64,000 bases of DNA from Hahella sp. KA22 (GCF_004135205.1 NZ_CP035490.1:2249501-2313500), one strand, 5' to 3'. Counted from the first letter of the stretch, positions 8,522 to 18,315 are shown. Numbers and translations: made by a program. The notes: a model not told the origin generated them from the sequence alone.

Positions 8522-9406
8522 ATGGATATGCAGAACCTTCTCCCGATTGTGCAGCAGGAGCCGGTGCAATTCTCCTCCCAGGGAGATGAGCTGGTTGGTC
8601 GTTTATTCCTGCCCGCCAGGGAAGGGCGCTTTCCTGCGGCGATTATTTGTCATGGCGCCTTCGGCTACAAAGAACATTTTTATGAACTGGCGGAAGCGCT
8701 TGCGCATCGCGGCGTAGCGGCTTTGGCCCTGGATATGCGCGGTCATGGCGAGTCGGCGGGTCCCCGCTTTCATGTGAACATGCAAGCATGGCGGGCTGAT
8801 GTCGTGGCGGCGCTGGAATACCTGCAATCGCGCCGCGAAATAGAATCTCACCGAATTGGCGCTTTGGGCTTTTCTTCCGGCGGTACGGCTGTATTGGAAG
8901 CGGCGGCGCAGGGCGCGTCTCTGCGCGCTTTGGTGACATTGAGCGCCACCGTGCGCAACGTGCTGAATTGGTGGCAGTGGCCGTTTTTTAAAACCGCCAA
9001 TCTGGTCGGTTCATTCAAGCGTCGCCTGGGATTTGGCGATCTCAGGCTGCCGCTCGCCTTTGCGCTGAAGTCGGTTCCCGCTGCGGTGGACCCGCGCATC
9101 AATGACGCCGTCGTCGGCGACCCCTATTTGGTGCAGGCATACTCAGGTTTACCCGTTCCCGGCGCCATTGAATGCTTCATCGTTGACACATTTCGGCGCA
9201 CAAAGAATGTACAGTGCCCCGTTTGTGTGATTCATGGCGCGGAGGACCGCGTTGATCCGCCCGCCAGCGCCAAGCTTTTATATGACAGCCTGCGGGGAAC
9301 CAAAGCGCTGCATATTGTCGCTGACAGCGGTCATGTAGGACATATGGACAAGAAGAAAGCAGAGATTATCCGATTGGCTTGTGATTGGTTCGCCGATCGA
9401 TTGTAA
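8522..9406 (+). CDS. Alpha/beta hydrolase
   Basis: A 294-residue serine hydrolase of the dienelactone-hydrolase/acylpeptidase-like group. The nucleophile elbow is GFSSG (Ser118), the oxyanion region is CHGAFGYKEHF (about 43), and the other catalytic residues are probably Asp in GAEDRVDPP and His in DSGHVGHMD. No signal peptide is visible, so it is cytoplasmic. The gene sits upstream of the fatty acyl-CoA reductase in the same direction with 206 bases between, including a weak terminator and a CRP-like site, so the two may be transcribed separately. Substrate unknown; an ester or lipid is likely. Confidence 0.82.
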   Translation: MDMQNLLPIVQQEPVQFSSQGDELVGRLFLPAREGRFPAAIICHGAFGYKEHFYELAEALAHRGVAALALDMRGHGESAGPRFHVNMQAWRADVVAALEYLQSRREIESHRIGALGFSSGGTAVLEAAAQGASLRALVTLSATVRNVLNWWQWPFFKTANLVGSFKRRLGFGDLRLPLAFALKSVPAAVDPRINDAVVGDPYLVQAYSGLPVPGAIECFIVDTFRRTKNVQCPVCVIHGAEDRVDPPASAKLLYDSLRGTKALHIVADSGHVGHMDKKKAEIIRLACDWFADRL

Positions 9407-9415
9407 AACAATCAG

Positions 9416-9445
9416 TGACCAAGTTGTAAAGGTGGTCAGATTTTT
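9416..9445 (+). terminator. Weak intrinsic terminator after hydrolase
   Basis: TGACCA (9416-9421) pairs with TGGTCA (9433-9438) around an 11-base loop and is followed by GATTTTTG. The stem is short, so termination may be partial. Confidence 0.4.
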
Positions 9446-9447
9446 GC

Positions 9448-9463
9448 TGTGAGATATATCACG
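9448..9463. promoter_or_regulatory. CRP/Vfr-like binding site
   Basis: TGTGAGATATATCACG matches the CRP/Vfr consensus TGTGA-N6-TCACA at nine of ten conserved positions. It lies 150 bases upstream of the fatty acyl-CoA reductase start and just after the hydrolase terminator, so carbon-status control of fatty alcohol production is a reasonable inference. Confidence 0.55.
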
Positions 9464-9612
9464 GGGTACGCTGCGGGGCTCCTTCGTTAGGGAAATTGCG
9501 GAGACAGTCACACATACAGATGTAACCTAATGTAAATATCATTATCAAAAGACTCGCATAAGCTGGGACGCCAAGCGGCAATGTGTTTAAGGAGAGAGAG
9601 GTCTAAGCGAAT

Positions 9613-11130
9613 ATGAAGCAATCACTTACGTTAACTGCTTTTGCAAATAAGAATGTACTGATCACGGGGACAACGGGATTCGTCGGCAAGGTGGTACTGG
9701 AGAAGCTGCTGCGCAGCGTGCCGACAATTGGGAAGATTTATTTGCTGATACGGGGTAATTCAAAGAACCCGACAGCGCGAAAGCGGTTCCAGAATGAGAT
9801 CGCGACCTCATCTATTTTCGATACTCTCAAGGCATCGCAGGGAAGTCGTTTCGACGAGTTGTGCGAAACCCGCATCCACTGCGTTACCGGAGAGGTGACA
9901 GAACCTCTGTTTGGTTTGTCGGAGAAGGACTTTACCGATCTGGCGGCGGACATCGACATCATTATCAATTCAGCCGCCAGCGTTAACTTTCGTGAAGCGC
10001 TGGATCAGGCTCTCACCATCAATACCTTGTGCCTAAAAAATATCATTGAACTGTCGCGGCGCGCGGCGGACTGTCCGGTTGTGCAGGTATCCACCTGCTA
10101 CGTCAATGGCTTTAACAAGGGGGTGATGGAAGAGGAAATCGTCAACCCTGCGGGAGAGCGTATTGAGCGCTCAGAGCGCGGCTATTATGAAGTTGAGCCG
10201 CTGATTGCGCGTTTGCTGCAGGATGTAGAGCAGGTATCCGCTGCGGCGGCGGATGACCATAGCAGGGAAAAGGATCTGATCGACCTGGGCATCAAAGAAG
10301 CCAATAAATACGGTTGGAATGACACTTATACCTTCACTAAATGGATGGGCGAGCAGTTACTGATGAAGGAGCTGCATGGCAAAACCCTCACCATCCTGCG
10401 TCCTTCTATCGTTGAAAGTACGCTGCAGGGACCTGCGCCAGGCTGGATTGAGGGCGTGAAGGTGGCGGACGCTATTATTCTTGCTTACGCCAGAGAAAAA
10501 GTGTCTTTGTTTCCCGGTAAGAAGAATGCGGTTATCGATATCATTCCGGCGGACCTTGTGGCCAACAGCATCATATTAAGCGCCACGGAAGCGCTGCTGG
10601 ATTCCGGCGCGCACCGCATCTACCAGTGCTGCAGCAGTGAAGCTAACCCGATCAAGATTCGCGAGGTGATCGGTCATGTGCAGCAGGAGGCGGAACATAA
10701 TTATCAGGCTCACGACAAACTGTTTTACCGCAAGCCGAAGAAACCCTTTGTAATGATTCCAGGGGCTGTGTTTCATGCCTTGATGGCGATCAGCTTCCAC
10801 ATGCTGAAATGGAGTTCGCGTCTGCAAGGCTTGTTCGGTCGTAAAGCGTCCGGGCGCAAGCTGAGCAACATGGAAACCACCATGAAATTATCCAAGGTGT
10901 TTTCTTTCTATACCTCTCCCAACTATACCTTCAGCAACCGTCGCCTGCAGGAGCTGTCCACTCGTCTTGGCGAATACGACCAGAGTGAGTTCCCCGTGAA
11001 TGCCGGGATCTATGACTGGGCGCACTACCTGCGAGAAGTACATGTGGCGGGGCTGAACAAGTACGCGTTGCGGCCGAAGGTGGTGAAGATGAATCCGCCT
11101 GCGGCAAAACCTCGCAGCCGCGCTGCGTAA
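9613..11130 (+). CDS. Fatty acyl-CoA (acyl-ACP) reductase, alcohol-forming
   Basis: A 505-residue NADPH-dependent reductase of the male-sterility/FAR family, converting long-chain acyl-CoA to fatty alcohol for wax ester synthesis. The Rossmann motif TGTTGFVG is at residues 18-25. The SDR-type catalytic pair Tyr239 and Lys243 lies in YTFTK. The C-terminal FAR domain ends with LREVHVAGLNKYALRP. The length matches the single-domain bacterial FARs known from Marinobacter and Hahella rather than the longer two-domain form. A wax ester synthase is encoded at 56434-57810 in the same window. AAGGAGAG lies about 20 bases before the ATG. Confidence 0.9.
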   Translation: MKQSLTLTAFANKNVLITGTTGFVGKVVLEKLLRSVPTIGKIYLLIRGNSKNPTARKRFQNEIATSSIFDTLKASQGSRFDELCETRIHCVTGEVTEPLFGLSEKDFTDLAADIDIIINSAASVNFREALDQALTINTLCLKNIIELSRRAADCPVVQVSTCYVNGFNKGVMEEEIVNPAGERIERSERGYYEVEPLIARLLQDVEQVSAAAADDHSREKDLIDLGIKEANKYGWNDTYTFTKWMGEQLLMKELHGKTLTILRPSIVESTLQGPAPGWIEGVKVADAIILAYAREKVSLFPGKKNAVIDIIPADLVANSIILSATEALLDSGAHRIYQCCSSEANPIKIREVIGHVQQEAEHNYQAHDKLFYRKPKKPFVMIPGAVFHALMAISFHMLKWSSRLQGLFGRKASGRKLSNMETTMKLSKVFSFYTSPNYTFSNRRLQELSTRLGEYDQSEFPVNAGIYDWAHYLREVHVAGLNKYALRPKVVKMNPPAAKPRSRAA

Positions 11131-11143
11131 AGCGTCTTTGAAA

Positions 11144-11161
11144 GGGGGAGGCGACTCCCCC
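11144..11161 (+). terminator. Hairpin after fatty acyl-CoA reductase
   Basis: A perfect seven-pair stem GGGGGAG/CTCCCCC with a GCGA tetraloop starts 14 bases past the reductase stop. There is no good T-run after it, so it may stabilise the 3' end or terminate only partly. Confidence 0.5.
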
Positions 11162-11242
11162 GAGATTTGGCTGAAATATCGTTGAGTCAGACCGGCTATC
11201 TTCCGATCTTTTCCCGCCTGTTATCTTAAATTCTCTGCTTAA

Positions 11243-11255
11243 TACTTAGGTCGTA
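11243..11255 (+). promoter_or_regulatory. Degenerate acetate-switch box upstream of acs
   Basis: TACTTAGGTCGTA shares the AGGTC core with the inverted repeat at 11308-11321. It may be a second, weaker response-regulator site; the resemblance is only partial. Confidence 0.3.
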
Positions 11256-11307
11256 ACGGCATCAATCTATTGAATGCCTTTGCATTTGGCTGTTTATCGC
11301 AAGCCGA

Positions 11308-11321
11308 TATACCAAGGTCTA
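11308..11321. promoter_or_regulatory. Candidate CrbR operator upstream of acs
   Basis: TATACCAAGGTCTA is an imperfect inverted repeat (TATACC-AA-GGTCTA, half-site TA[T/G]ACC). The identical 14 bases occur at 17949-17962 upstream of the symporter operon. Both targets are classic members of the CrbS/CrbR acetate switch, and both genes of that system lie between them, so binding by CrbR is the simplest reading. Confidence 0.6.
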
Positions 11322-11415
11322 ATACAGAGGGATGATTCGCGGGAGTAGAAAAAAGAAGGCTTCAGGCCTCAACACATACTGGTTTAACAATAATAAAAGC
11401 AGAGAGTGCAAGATT

Positions 11416-13365
11416 ATGAGTGCGTCTACTATCTATCCGTCCAAAGCGGACGTCATCCAACATTCCTTTCTTGATGAACAGAAATACCAGGACCTTTATC
11501 GGCAATCGATTACGGAGCCGGAAAAGTTCTGGGCCGAGCATGCGCAACGCCTTGACTGGTTTAAACCTTTCAGCAAGGTCAAAGATACCTCCTTTCAAGC
11601 GCCGGACGTGCATATACGCTGGTTTGAGGACGGCTATCTGAATGTTTCCCATAACTGCCTTGACCGTCATCTGGAGCAGCGCGGCGACCAGACGGCGATT
11701 ATCTGGCAGGGAGACGATCCCAACGAGAGCAAGCATATCAGCTATCGCGAATTGCATGCGGCGGTGTGCCGGTTCGCTAATGTACTGAAAGCCCAGGGCG
11801 TCGCTAAAGGTGACGTGGTGACCCTATACATGCCTATGATCCCGGAAACCGCGGTGGCCATGCTGGCCTGCACCCGTATCGGTGCGGTGCATTCTGTGGT
11901 GTTCGGCGGCTTTTCTCCAGAAGCGTTGGCGAGTCGTATATTGAATGGCCGCTCTAAACTGGTGATCACGGCGGACGAGGGGTTGCGCGGCGGTAAAACT
12001 ATTCCGCTTAAAGCCAATGTGGACGCAGCGCTGGCGCGTCCAGATCTGGACATGGTGGAGAAGGTGATTGTGGTCAAACGCACTGGCGCAGACGTGGCGT
12101 GGCGGGAAGGTCGCGATCTGTGTTACCAGGAGGTCATGGCGCAAGCGTCCGACGATTGTCCGGCGGAAGTGATGAATGCGGAAGATCCTCTGTTTATTCT
12201 CTACACCTCTGGCTCCACCGGCGCGCCCAAAGGGGTGTTGCACACCACGGGCGGTTATCTGACCTATGTATCGCTGTCTCACCAATACGTCTTTAATTAC
12301 CGGGAAGGCGATGTTTTCTGGTGTACCGCCGATTTTGGCTGGATCACCGGCCATAGCTATGTGTTGTATGGACCGTTGAGCAACGGCGCCACCACATTGG
12401 TGTACGAGGGCGTGCCGAACTATCCGGACCTGTCCCGCTTCTGGCGAATTGTCGAGCAACATAAAGTGAACCTGTTCTACACCGCGCCGACGGCGATACG
12501 CGCCATCATGGCGGCGGGGGATGAGTTGGCGCAGGCGGCGGACCGCAGTTCTCTGCGGGTGATGGGCAGCTGCGGCGAACCGATCAATCCTGAAGCCTGG
12601 GAGTGGTTCTATCGGGTGGTGGGCGACACCCGTTGCCCGATCATGGATACCTGGTGGCAAACCGAAACCGGCGGCATCATGATCACGCCTATCGCCGGGG
12701 TGAACGATCTTAAGCCCGGCTCCGCGACACGACCGTTTTTTGGCGTGCAGCCGGCGCTGGTGGATAACGAAGGCAATGAGATCTCCGGAGCAGGCGAGGG
12801 CAATCTGATCATCAAAGATAGCTGGCCGGCGCAAATGCGCACCGTCTATGGCGATCACGACCGCTTTGTGAAGACCTATTTCTCTACTTTTAACGCGGCC
12901 TATTTCACCGGAGATGGTGCGCGCAGGGATGAAGACGGGTACTATTGGATAACCGGCAGAGTGGATGACGTCATCAACGTGTCCGGGCACCGGATGGGAA
13001 CCGCGGAAGTGGAGAGTGCGTTGGTTTCTCACCCCAAAGTGGCGGAGGCGGCCGTGGTCGGATATCCGCACGCCATCAAGGGGCAGGGCATATATGTATA
13101 CATAACGCTTAATGTAAGCGAAGCGCCGACTGACGCCCTGAAGGAAGAGTTGCGACAGTGGGTGAGAAAAGAAATCGGTCCTGTGGCGTCGCCTGACGTT
13201 ATACAGTGGGCGCCGGGATTACCGAAAACCCGATCTGGAAAGATAATGCGGCGCATTCTGCGCAAGATTGCCGCCGATGAGCATGACAACCTGGGCGACG
13301 TATCGACCCTGGCTGATCCGTCCGTCGTTGACGAGCTGATCGCCAATCGTGTCGGAGCGCCATAG
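11416..13365 (+). CDS. acs: Acetyl-CoA synthetase Acs
   Basis: A 649-residue AMP-forming acetyl-CoA synthetase that scavenges acetate. The ATP loop [14 protein letters not shown] is near residue 262, and the WWQTETGG acetyl-pocket motif and the A8/hinge region are intact. The regulatory catalytic lysine in PKTRSGK falls exactly at residue 609, as in the enterobacterial enzyme whose K609 is acetylated. The frame is open upstream to 11332, but ATG 11416 ([10 protein letters not shown]) gives the family length. Next to crbR and crbS, which control acs in Vibrio and Pseudomonas, and preceded by the candidate operator. Confidence 0.97.
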   Translation: MSASTIYPSKADVIQHSFLDEQKYQDLYRQSITEPEKFWAEHAQRLDWFKPFSKVKDTSFQAPDVHIRWFEDGYLNVSHNCLDRHLEQRGDQTAIIWQGDDPNESKHISYRELHAAVCRFANVLKAQGVAKGDVVTLYMPMIPETAVAMLACTRIGAVHSVVFGGFSPEALASRILNGRSKLVITADEGLRGGKTIPLKANVDAALARPDLDMVEKVIVVKRTGADVAWREGRDLCYQEVMAQASDDCPAEVMNAEDPLFILYTSGSTGAPKGVLHTTGGYLTYVSLSHQYVFNYREGDVFWCTADFGWITGHSYVLYGPLSNGATTLVYEGVPNYPDLSRFWRIVEQHKVNLFYTAPTAIRAIMAAGDELAQAADRSSLRVMGSCGEPINPEAWEWFYRVVGDTRCPIMDTWWQTETGGIMITPIAGVNDLKPGSATRPFFGVQPALVDNEGNEISGAGEGNLIIKDSWPAQMRTVYGDHDRFVKTYFSTFNAAYFTGDGARRDEDGYYWITGRVDDVINVSGHRMGTAEVESALVSHPKVAEAAVVGYPHAIKGQGIYVYITLNVSEAPTDALKEELRQWVRKEIGPVASPDVIQWAPGLPKTRSGKIMRRILRKIAADEHDNLGDVSTLADPSVVDELIANRVGAP

Positions 13366-13476
13366 CGTCGTGTCTTCCGGATGATATCGGCGTTGACGTT
13401 ATCCCTGTTGCAGGACTATGAAAAGCACATAGATCAGAAATTCTTAACTGAGCAATGAAAGAGGGGGCTCATGTTA

Positions 13477-14142
13477 ATGTCGCAACAGATAATCATCGCC
13501 GATGATCATCCGCTGTTTCGCGCCGCGCTCAAGCAAGCGGTCACTCAGGCGGTGCGGTTTGTGGACGTGGTGGAGGTGGAATCCATCGCAACCCTGCAGG
13601 ATGCGGTGGTGGCCAATCCGGATGCGGATCTGGTTTTGCTTGATTTGAATATGCCGGGCGCACACGGTTTTTCCGGGTTGGTGTTCATGCGTGGACAATA
13701 TCCGGGCCTGCCTGTGGTGATCGTTTCCGGCAGCGAAGAGCTGCAAGTGATTCGCCGCGCTATCGATTACGGCGCCTCCGGCTTTATTCCCAAGTCGGCG
13801 CCGTTGGACGAGATTTCCCAGGCGATCCAGGCGGTGCTGAATGGCGAAGTCTGGCTGCCGGCGGATGTCGCCGCCAAGATCGATTCCGTCAAGGCGGAAC
13901 ACTCGGACTTCTCCGAACGTCTGGCCACACTGACGCCGCAGCAGTTCCGGGTGCTGGGAATGTTGACGGAAGGCATGCTGAACAAACAGATCGCCTACGA
14001 TTTGGATGTATCGGAAGCCACCGTCAAAGCGCACATCACCGCCTTATTCCGCAAACTGGGCGTACGTAACCGCACTCAAGCGGTCATCGCGGTGCAGCAG
14101 ATGGAAGTGGAGCAGCAGCAACAGGCCGCTCACTCCGGCTAA
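13477..14142 (+). CDS. crbR: LuxR-family response regulator CrbR (ErdR-like)
   Basis: A NarL/LuxR-type response regulator. The receiver domain has the acidic pair in IIADDHPLF, the phospho-acceptor Asp in LVLLDLNMPG (residue 56 from this start) and Lys in FIPKSAP. The C-terminal HTH is LTEGMLNKQIAYDLDVSEAT. ATG 13471 is in frame, but the GAGGGGG Shine-Dalgarno is only three bases from it and nine from ATG 13477, which I prefer. It sits after acs and tail-to-tail with crbS, the cognate kinase gene. CrbR activates acs in response to acetate; self-regulation cannot be judged here. Confidence 0.88.
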   Translation: MSQQIIIADDHPLFRAALKQAVTQAVRFVDVVEVESIATLQDAVVANPDADLVLLDLNMPGAHGFSGLVFMRGQYPGLPVVIVSGSEELQVIRRAIDYGASGFIPKSAPLDEISQAIQAVLNGEVWLPADVAAKIDSVKAEHSDFSERLATLTPQQFRVLGMLTEGMLNKQIAYDLDVSEATVKAHITALFRKLGVRNRTQAVIAVQQMEVEQQQQAAHSG

Positions 14143-14173
14143 TGCAATTGCCAGTGCGGGTTTGAGTCAAGTC

Positions 14174-17100
14174 TCAGGCCCGCGCCAGCATTTTGTTGAT
14201 CATCGCTCTTAACGCGGCCGGCTTCACCGGCTTGTGCAAAATCTGATAACCCCTGTCCTTCGCATCCTGCTTCACCTCATCGGTATTTAACGCCGTAATC
14301 AATACGCCTGGCCGCTGTGTCGGCATGGTTTCCTGCAGCATGTCCATGGTATCCAGCCCGTTCTCACCATCGTCCAATTGATAGTCCGCTAGAAGGATGT
14401 CCGGCGCTTGCTCTGCGCAAAGCGCTTTGGCGGCTTCGGGAGCCCGCGCGGTGCGCACCGTGCATCCCCAGCCCTCAAGTAGTGCGCGCATGCCGTCAAG
14501 AATCACCTGCTCGTTATCAATGCAGAGAATGTTGACGCCTTTCAGGCTCCCCAGCGCGCGAGTCGGCTTGGCGGCGTCAGCGGGCTTCTCGGCGGGTTTG
14601 ACGCCGAGCGGAATAGTCACGGCGAACTTACTGCCTTGTCCCACCCAGGATTGCACCTCCACCGGATAATTCAGCATGCGGCAGATCCGGTCGACGATCG
14701 CCAGACCCAGACCAAGGCCTTTCTTTTCCGTCTGTCCGTGATTGAGGCGCTTGAATTCCTCAAAGATAGACTCCAGCTGGTCTTTCGGAATGCCGGGGCC
14801 GGTATCCCAGACTTCAATCCGCACGTGATCCTTGAGGCGACGACAGCCCAGGACGATGCGTCCCTGGCGGGTGTAGCGAATCGCGTTGGTCAGGAAGTTC
14901 TGAATTACCCGGCGCAATAATTGGTGGTCGGAATAAACGTAACAGTTGCTGGGCAGTGTGCGCATAGTCAGGCCGTTCTCCGCCGCGATGACCGTAAACT
15001 CTGTGTTCAGATGGCGTAACAACTCGTTGATACTGAAGGTGGTGAAGTGCGGTTCCAGGGCTCCGGCGTCCAGTTTGCTGATGTCGAGCAAGGTGCTGAG
15101 AATCTCTTCCGCGGCGTTGAGAGAGCTGTCGATATGGCTCACCAGCTCGCTGTATTCCTCATTGTTTTTCACTTTGTTGGAGAGCGCGGAGGAGAACAGG
15201 CGCGCAGCGTTGAGCGGCTGCAACAGGTCATGACTCGCCGACGCCAGGAACCGGGTTTTACTCAGGTTGGCGTTTTCCGCTACGGACTTCGCTTTCACTA
15301 ACTGCTTGTTGAGCTTGGACAGTTCTTCGGTGCGTTCTTTGACGCGTTGCTCCAGATAGGTGTTGGTTTCTTTTAACGCCAACTCAGTGCGGCGCATGCC
15401 GGTGATGTCAGAAAAGGTGGTGACGAAGCCGCCGTCCGGCATGGGGCTGCCTTGGATCAGAATGACTGTGCCGTCCGGGCGCGTGCGCTCGTACTCATGG
15501 GGGCGCCCTTCCGCCATCATTTGCAGGCGTCGCTCAACAATTTTCTGCGCCCGTCGAGCGGGGACATGGTTCATCAGCAGGTTATAACGCAACAGGTCCG
15601 CCACGGGACGACCGACGCGCATAAAGCCTTTGGGGTAGTTAAAGATCTCTACATAGCGGCTGTTCCAGGCCACCAGATTGAGAGACTTATCCGCGACCGA
15701 CACCCCCAGGTTCATGTTCTCTATGGCGGCCTGCAATAATTCCCGGTTGAACTTGATGACCTGTGACGCTTCATCGACGATGCTCACTACGTCTTCAATC
15801 TGCATCTCCTGCCCTTTGAGGGCGGAGTTCAATACCACCCGTGCAGTCGAGGAGCCGATAGCGCTGGCCAGATGTTTTTCGATATGTTTGATCAGCTCCA
15901 CGCTGGCGGGCTTGGAGGGGTAAAGTTTGACCCGGTTACGGCGAGAAAAGTCGCGCAATGCTTCGCGCGTGCGTTCCTCGCCGAGAAAGCGCTCCGACAA
16001 GGCGCCGATATCTTCGATAGTGGCCTCGCTCAACCAGGTGGTGGGGCTGGCGCCGGCGTCCTGTGCGCTGTCGAAAAACGAAGCTACCTGGATTTTTTCA
16101 ATGACCCGTTGTGTGGTCGCCAGGGAGACGGTGATATAGAGAAACAGATTTATGCCTACGCTCCAAAGGGCCCCATGGGTAATGGTATCCATGCCTTCGA
16201 GGCCGAACAGGGCGGTGGGGCGAGTCCACTCCATACTGAACAGGCCAGTGCTGATCAAGGCGGAATCAATCTGGTTGACGCTGATCAATGAGGGAATCAA
16301 CAGGGTGTAGATCCAGGCGGCGAAGCCGAAAATCAGGCCCACAATGGCGCCCTGGCGGTTGCCGTGTCGCCAGACAATACCGCCAATTAATGCTGGGGCG
16401 AACTGCGCTACCGCAACGAAAGACAGCAATCCGATAGACGCAAGAGAGAAGTGGCTGCCCATCATGCGGTAGTAGCCGAAAGCCGCCAACAGCGTGACTA
16501 AAATTGTGGCGCGGCGAATGTTTAACAGCCAGAAATGCACGTTCTTTTTACGAGACAGGTCCAGCGCCTGTATTCGTAGCAACAACGGCACGATAATTTC
16601 GTTGCAAAACATAGTGCTGAGCGTGACGGTGGATACAATCACCATGCTGGTGGCGGCGGAGCCCCCGCCGATGAACGACAGTACCGCCAACCATTCATGA
16701 CCCGCCACCACGGGTAAGCTGAGCACAAAGATATCCGGGTCGACGGCGCCGTTGGGATAGGTCAGAATGCCCGCCGCAGCGATAGGTATGACAAACAGTA
16801 TCAGGAAAAACAGATACAGCGGCAGCGCCCAGCGCGCAGTGTAGATATCGCGAGGCTCATAGTTCTCCACCACCGTAACGTGAAATTGGCGCGGCAAACA
16901 GATGATGGCGAACGCCGCCAGTAATGTCTGCACCAGAAAGTTACTGGGTGAAATGGCGCCGAAGCTGAAGGCGCCATCCTGCTTTGACTGCTCCAGTCGC
17001 TGAACTAGATCGCCCAAACCATCGAACATCACAAAGCACACCAGAATGCCTACAGCGATAAAGGCGATAAATTTGATAATGGATTCAAAGGCGATTGCCT

Positions 17101-17683
17101 GAATCATGCCTCGGTGATGCTCGGTCGCATCGATATGACGGGTGCCGAACAAAATCGTGAACAGCCCCATCACCCCGGCTATATATAAAGCGGTGTCCTG
17201 AAACAGAGGCAGTGCTTCGCGGTTGGGCTGCAAAGCGCCTTCAGTGAGCACATTGTATCCCGTTGATACAGCCTTGAGTTGCAGGGCGATGTAGGGAAGG
17301 ATGCCAACGATAGCGATAATGCTGACCATGACGGCCAGAGTCTGCGACTTGCCGTAGCGCGTGGCGATAAAGTCGGCGATGGAAGTAGTGTTGTGGCGTT
17401 TACTGATGCGAATAATGCGTGATAACAGCGGCGCCCCGAAAATCAAAACCAGCATGGGGCCGATGTAGATGGGAAGATACCCAAGCCCCGTCGCCGCTGC
17501 TGATCCTACCGCGCCAAAAAATGTCCAGGAAGTGCAATAAACCGCTAATGAAAGGCTATACACCGCCACCCGGGTGCGCTCGTTCACATACATGCGCGGG
17601 CTCTGATCTCCCACGTAGGCGATGGCGAACAGTAAGCCGATATAAGCAATAGAAACCGTAAAAAGCAAAAAACCGTTAATCAT
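14174..17683 (-). CDS. crbS: Transporter-fused hybrid sensor kinase CrbS
   Basis: A 1169-residue protein. Residues 1 to about 530 form a sodium/solute symporter (SLC5) domain with about 13 helices. A STAC domain follows (around 550-640, LREALRDFSRRNR-type segment here as TREALRDFSRRNR), then a PAS domain (AIENMNLGVSVADKSLNLVA). The HisKA domain has phospho-acceptor His818 in ASASHDLLQPLN, the ATPase has GPGIP and GLGLGLAI, and a C-terminal receiver has its Asp near 1100 (LLADYQLDD). This is the CrbS architecture, which senses or transports acetate and phosphorylates CrbR. Transcribed divergently from the symporter operon and convergently with crbR. Confidence 0.93.
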   Translation of the reverse strand: MINGFLLFTVSIAYIGLLFAIAYVGDQSPRMYVNERTRVAVYSLSLAVYCTSWTFFGAVGSAAATGLGYLPIYIGPMLVLIFGAPLLSRIIRISKRHNTTSIADFIATRYGKSQTLAVMVSIIAIVGILPYIALQLKAVSTGYNVLTEGALQPNREALPLFQDTALYIAGVMGLFTILFGTRHIDATEHHRGMIQAIAFESIIKFIAFIAVGILVCFVMFDGLGDLVQRLEQSKQDGAFSFGAISPSNFLVQTLLAAFAIICLPRQFHVTVVENYEPRDIYTARWALPLYLFFLILFVIPIAAAGILTYPNGAVDPDIFVLSLPVVAGHEWLAVLSFIGGGSAATSMVIVSTVTLSTMFCNEIIVPLLLRIQALDLSRKKNVHFWLLNIRRATILVTLLAAFGYYRMMGSHFSLASIGLLSFVAVAQFAPALIGGIVWRHGNRQGAIVGLIFGFAAWIYTLLIPSLISVNQIDSALISTGLFSMEWTRPTALFGLEGMDTITHGALWSVGINLFLYITVSLATTQRVIEKIQVASFFDSAQDAGASPTTWLSEATIEDIGALSERFLGEERTREALRDFSRRNRVKLYPSKPASVELIKHIEKHLASAIGSSTARVVLNSALKGQEMQIEDVVSIVDEASQVIKFNRELLQAAIENMNLGVSVADKSLNLVAWNSRYVEIFNYPKGFMRVGRPVADLLRYNLLMNHVPARRAQKIVERRLQMMAEGRPHEYERTRPDGTVILIQGSPMPDGGFVTTFSDITGMRRTELALKETNTYLEQRVKERTEELSKLNKQLVKAKSVAENANLSKTRFLASASHDLLQPLNAARLFSSALSNKVKNNEEYSELVSHIDSSLNAAEEILSTLLDISKLDAGALEPHFTTFSINELLRHLNTEFTVIAAENGLTMRTLPSNCYVYSDHQLLRRVIQNFLTNAIRYTRQGRIVLGCRRLKDHVRIEVWDTGPGIPKDQLESIFEEFKRLNHGQTEKKGLGLGLAIVDRICRMLNYPVEVQSWVGQGSKFAVTIPLGVKPAEKPADAAKPTRALGSLKGVNILCIDNEQVILDGMRALLEGWGCTVRTARAPEAAKALCAEQAPDILLADYQLDDGENGLDTMDMLQETMPTQRPGVLITALNTDEVKQDAKDRGYQILHKPVKPAALRAMINKMLARA

Positions 17684-17861
17684 CAGCAGACTTATCTTGG
17701 TTGCGGGAAATTAGTAGCACGGGTTTCAATGATAAGCGGGCAAGGGGGATATTTCTAAGTTTTCCTTTCCCTTGTGCATTTATCTGTATATTGAAATTTA
17801 TTGCGCCGCTTCGTTACTTGTGTAGTTATTTTGACCCTGCGCAAGGGTATTTATTTCGGTT

Positions 17862-17875
17862 TATACCTATGTCTA
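17862..17875. promoter_or_regulatory. Second copy of the candidate CrbR box
   Basis: TATACCTATGTCTA matches the 14-base box at 17949-17962 at 12 of 14 positions. It lies 87 bases away in the same crbS/symporter divergent region, closer to crbS. The 347-base region otherwise shows AT-rich promoter DNA and no coding sequence. Confidence 0.45.
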
Positions 17876-17948
17876 ATTGTGTAGACTTTGGTCGGAAATG
17901 TCTTTGACCTTTATACGTAACATCCTGAAATTTATAGGCAAAAATACT

Positions 17949-17962
17949 TATACCAAGGTCTA
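17949..17962. promoter_or_regulatory. Candidate CrbR operator upstream of the symporter operon
   Basis: TATACCAAGGTCTA is identical to the site in front of acs (11308-11321). It ends about 24 bases before a possible -10 element (TTATCTT, 17986-17992), a position suited to a class of activator contacting RNA polymerase near -35 to -45. Confidence 0.6.
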
Positions 17963-18030
17963 GATTTTCTCGCGCAGCGGCGGTGTTATCTTGATTACAC
18001 CGATAAAAATAACAACGCGGAGGAGTCGGT

Positions 18031-18297
18031 ATGTCGAGTGAAAAAGCTTCGGCCAAGGCCGCTTATTGGCGCGCCAACCTGAAACTACTGTTTACACTAT
18101 TGACGATTTGGTTCGTCGTCTCCTATGGCTGCGGCATTCTCTTCGTGGATGCCCTGGACACCATCAAAATCGGTGGCTTCCCCTTAGGTTTCTGGTTCGC
18201 CCAACAGGGCTCCATCTACACCTTTGTTGTACTGATATTTGTGTATGTCTGGCGTATGAACAAGCTGGACCGCAAACATGACGTACACGAAGAATAA
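18031..18297 (+). CDS. DUF4212 small subunit of sodium/solute symporter
   Basis: An 88-residue membrane protein with two helices (about residues 18-40 and 55-72), matching the small-subunit family that always precedes VC_2705-type symporters. AYWRANLKLL at the N-terminus and YVWRMNKLDRKHDV at the C-terminus are characteristic. A strong ribosome binding site (GGAGGAG) precedes the ATG, and the large subunit begins 18 bases after the stop. It probably assembles with the large subunit for acetate or related monocarboxylate uptake. Confidence 0.9.
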   Translation: MSSEKASAKAAYWRANLKLLFTLLTIWFVVSYGCGILFVDALDTIKIGGFPLGFWFAQQGSIYTFVVLIFVYVWRMNKLDRKHDVHEE

Positions 18298-18315
18298 ACG
18301 TAGTAGGAGGCCTAA

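Noticed and set aside
11824-13071. 415-codon minus-strand frame inside acs
   Set aside because: Acs is unmistakable on the plus strand. The antisense frame is His/Arg-rich with no recognisable domain, a common artefact of G+C-rich third positions.
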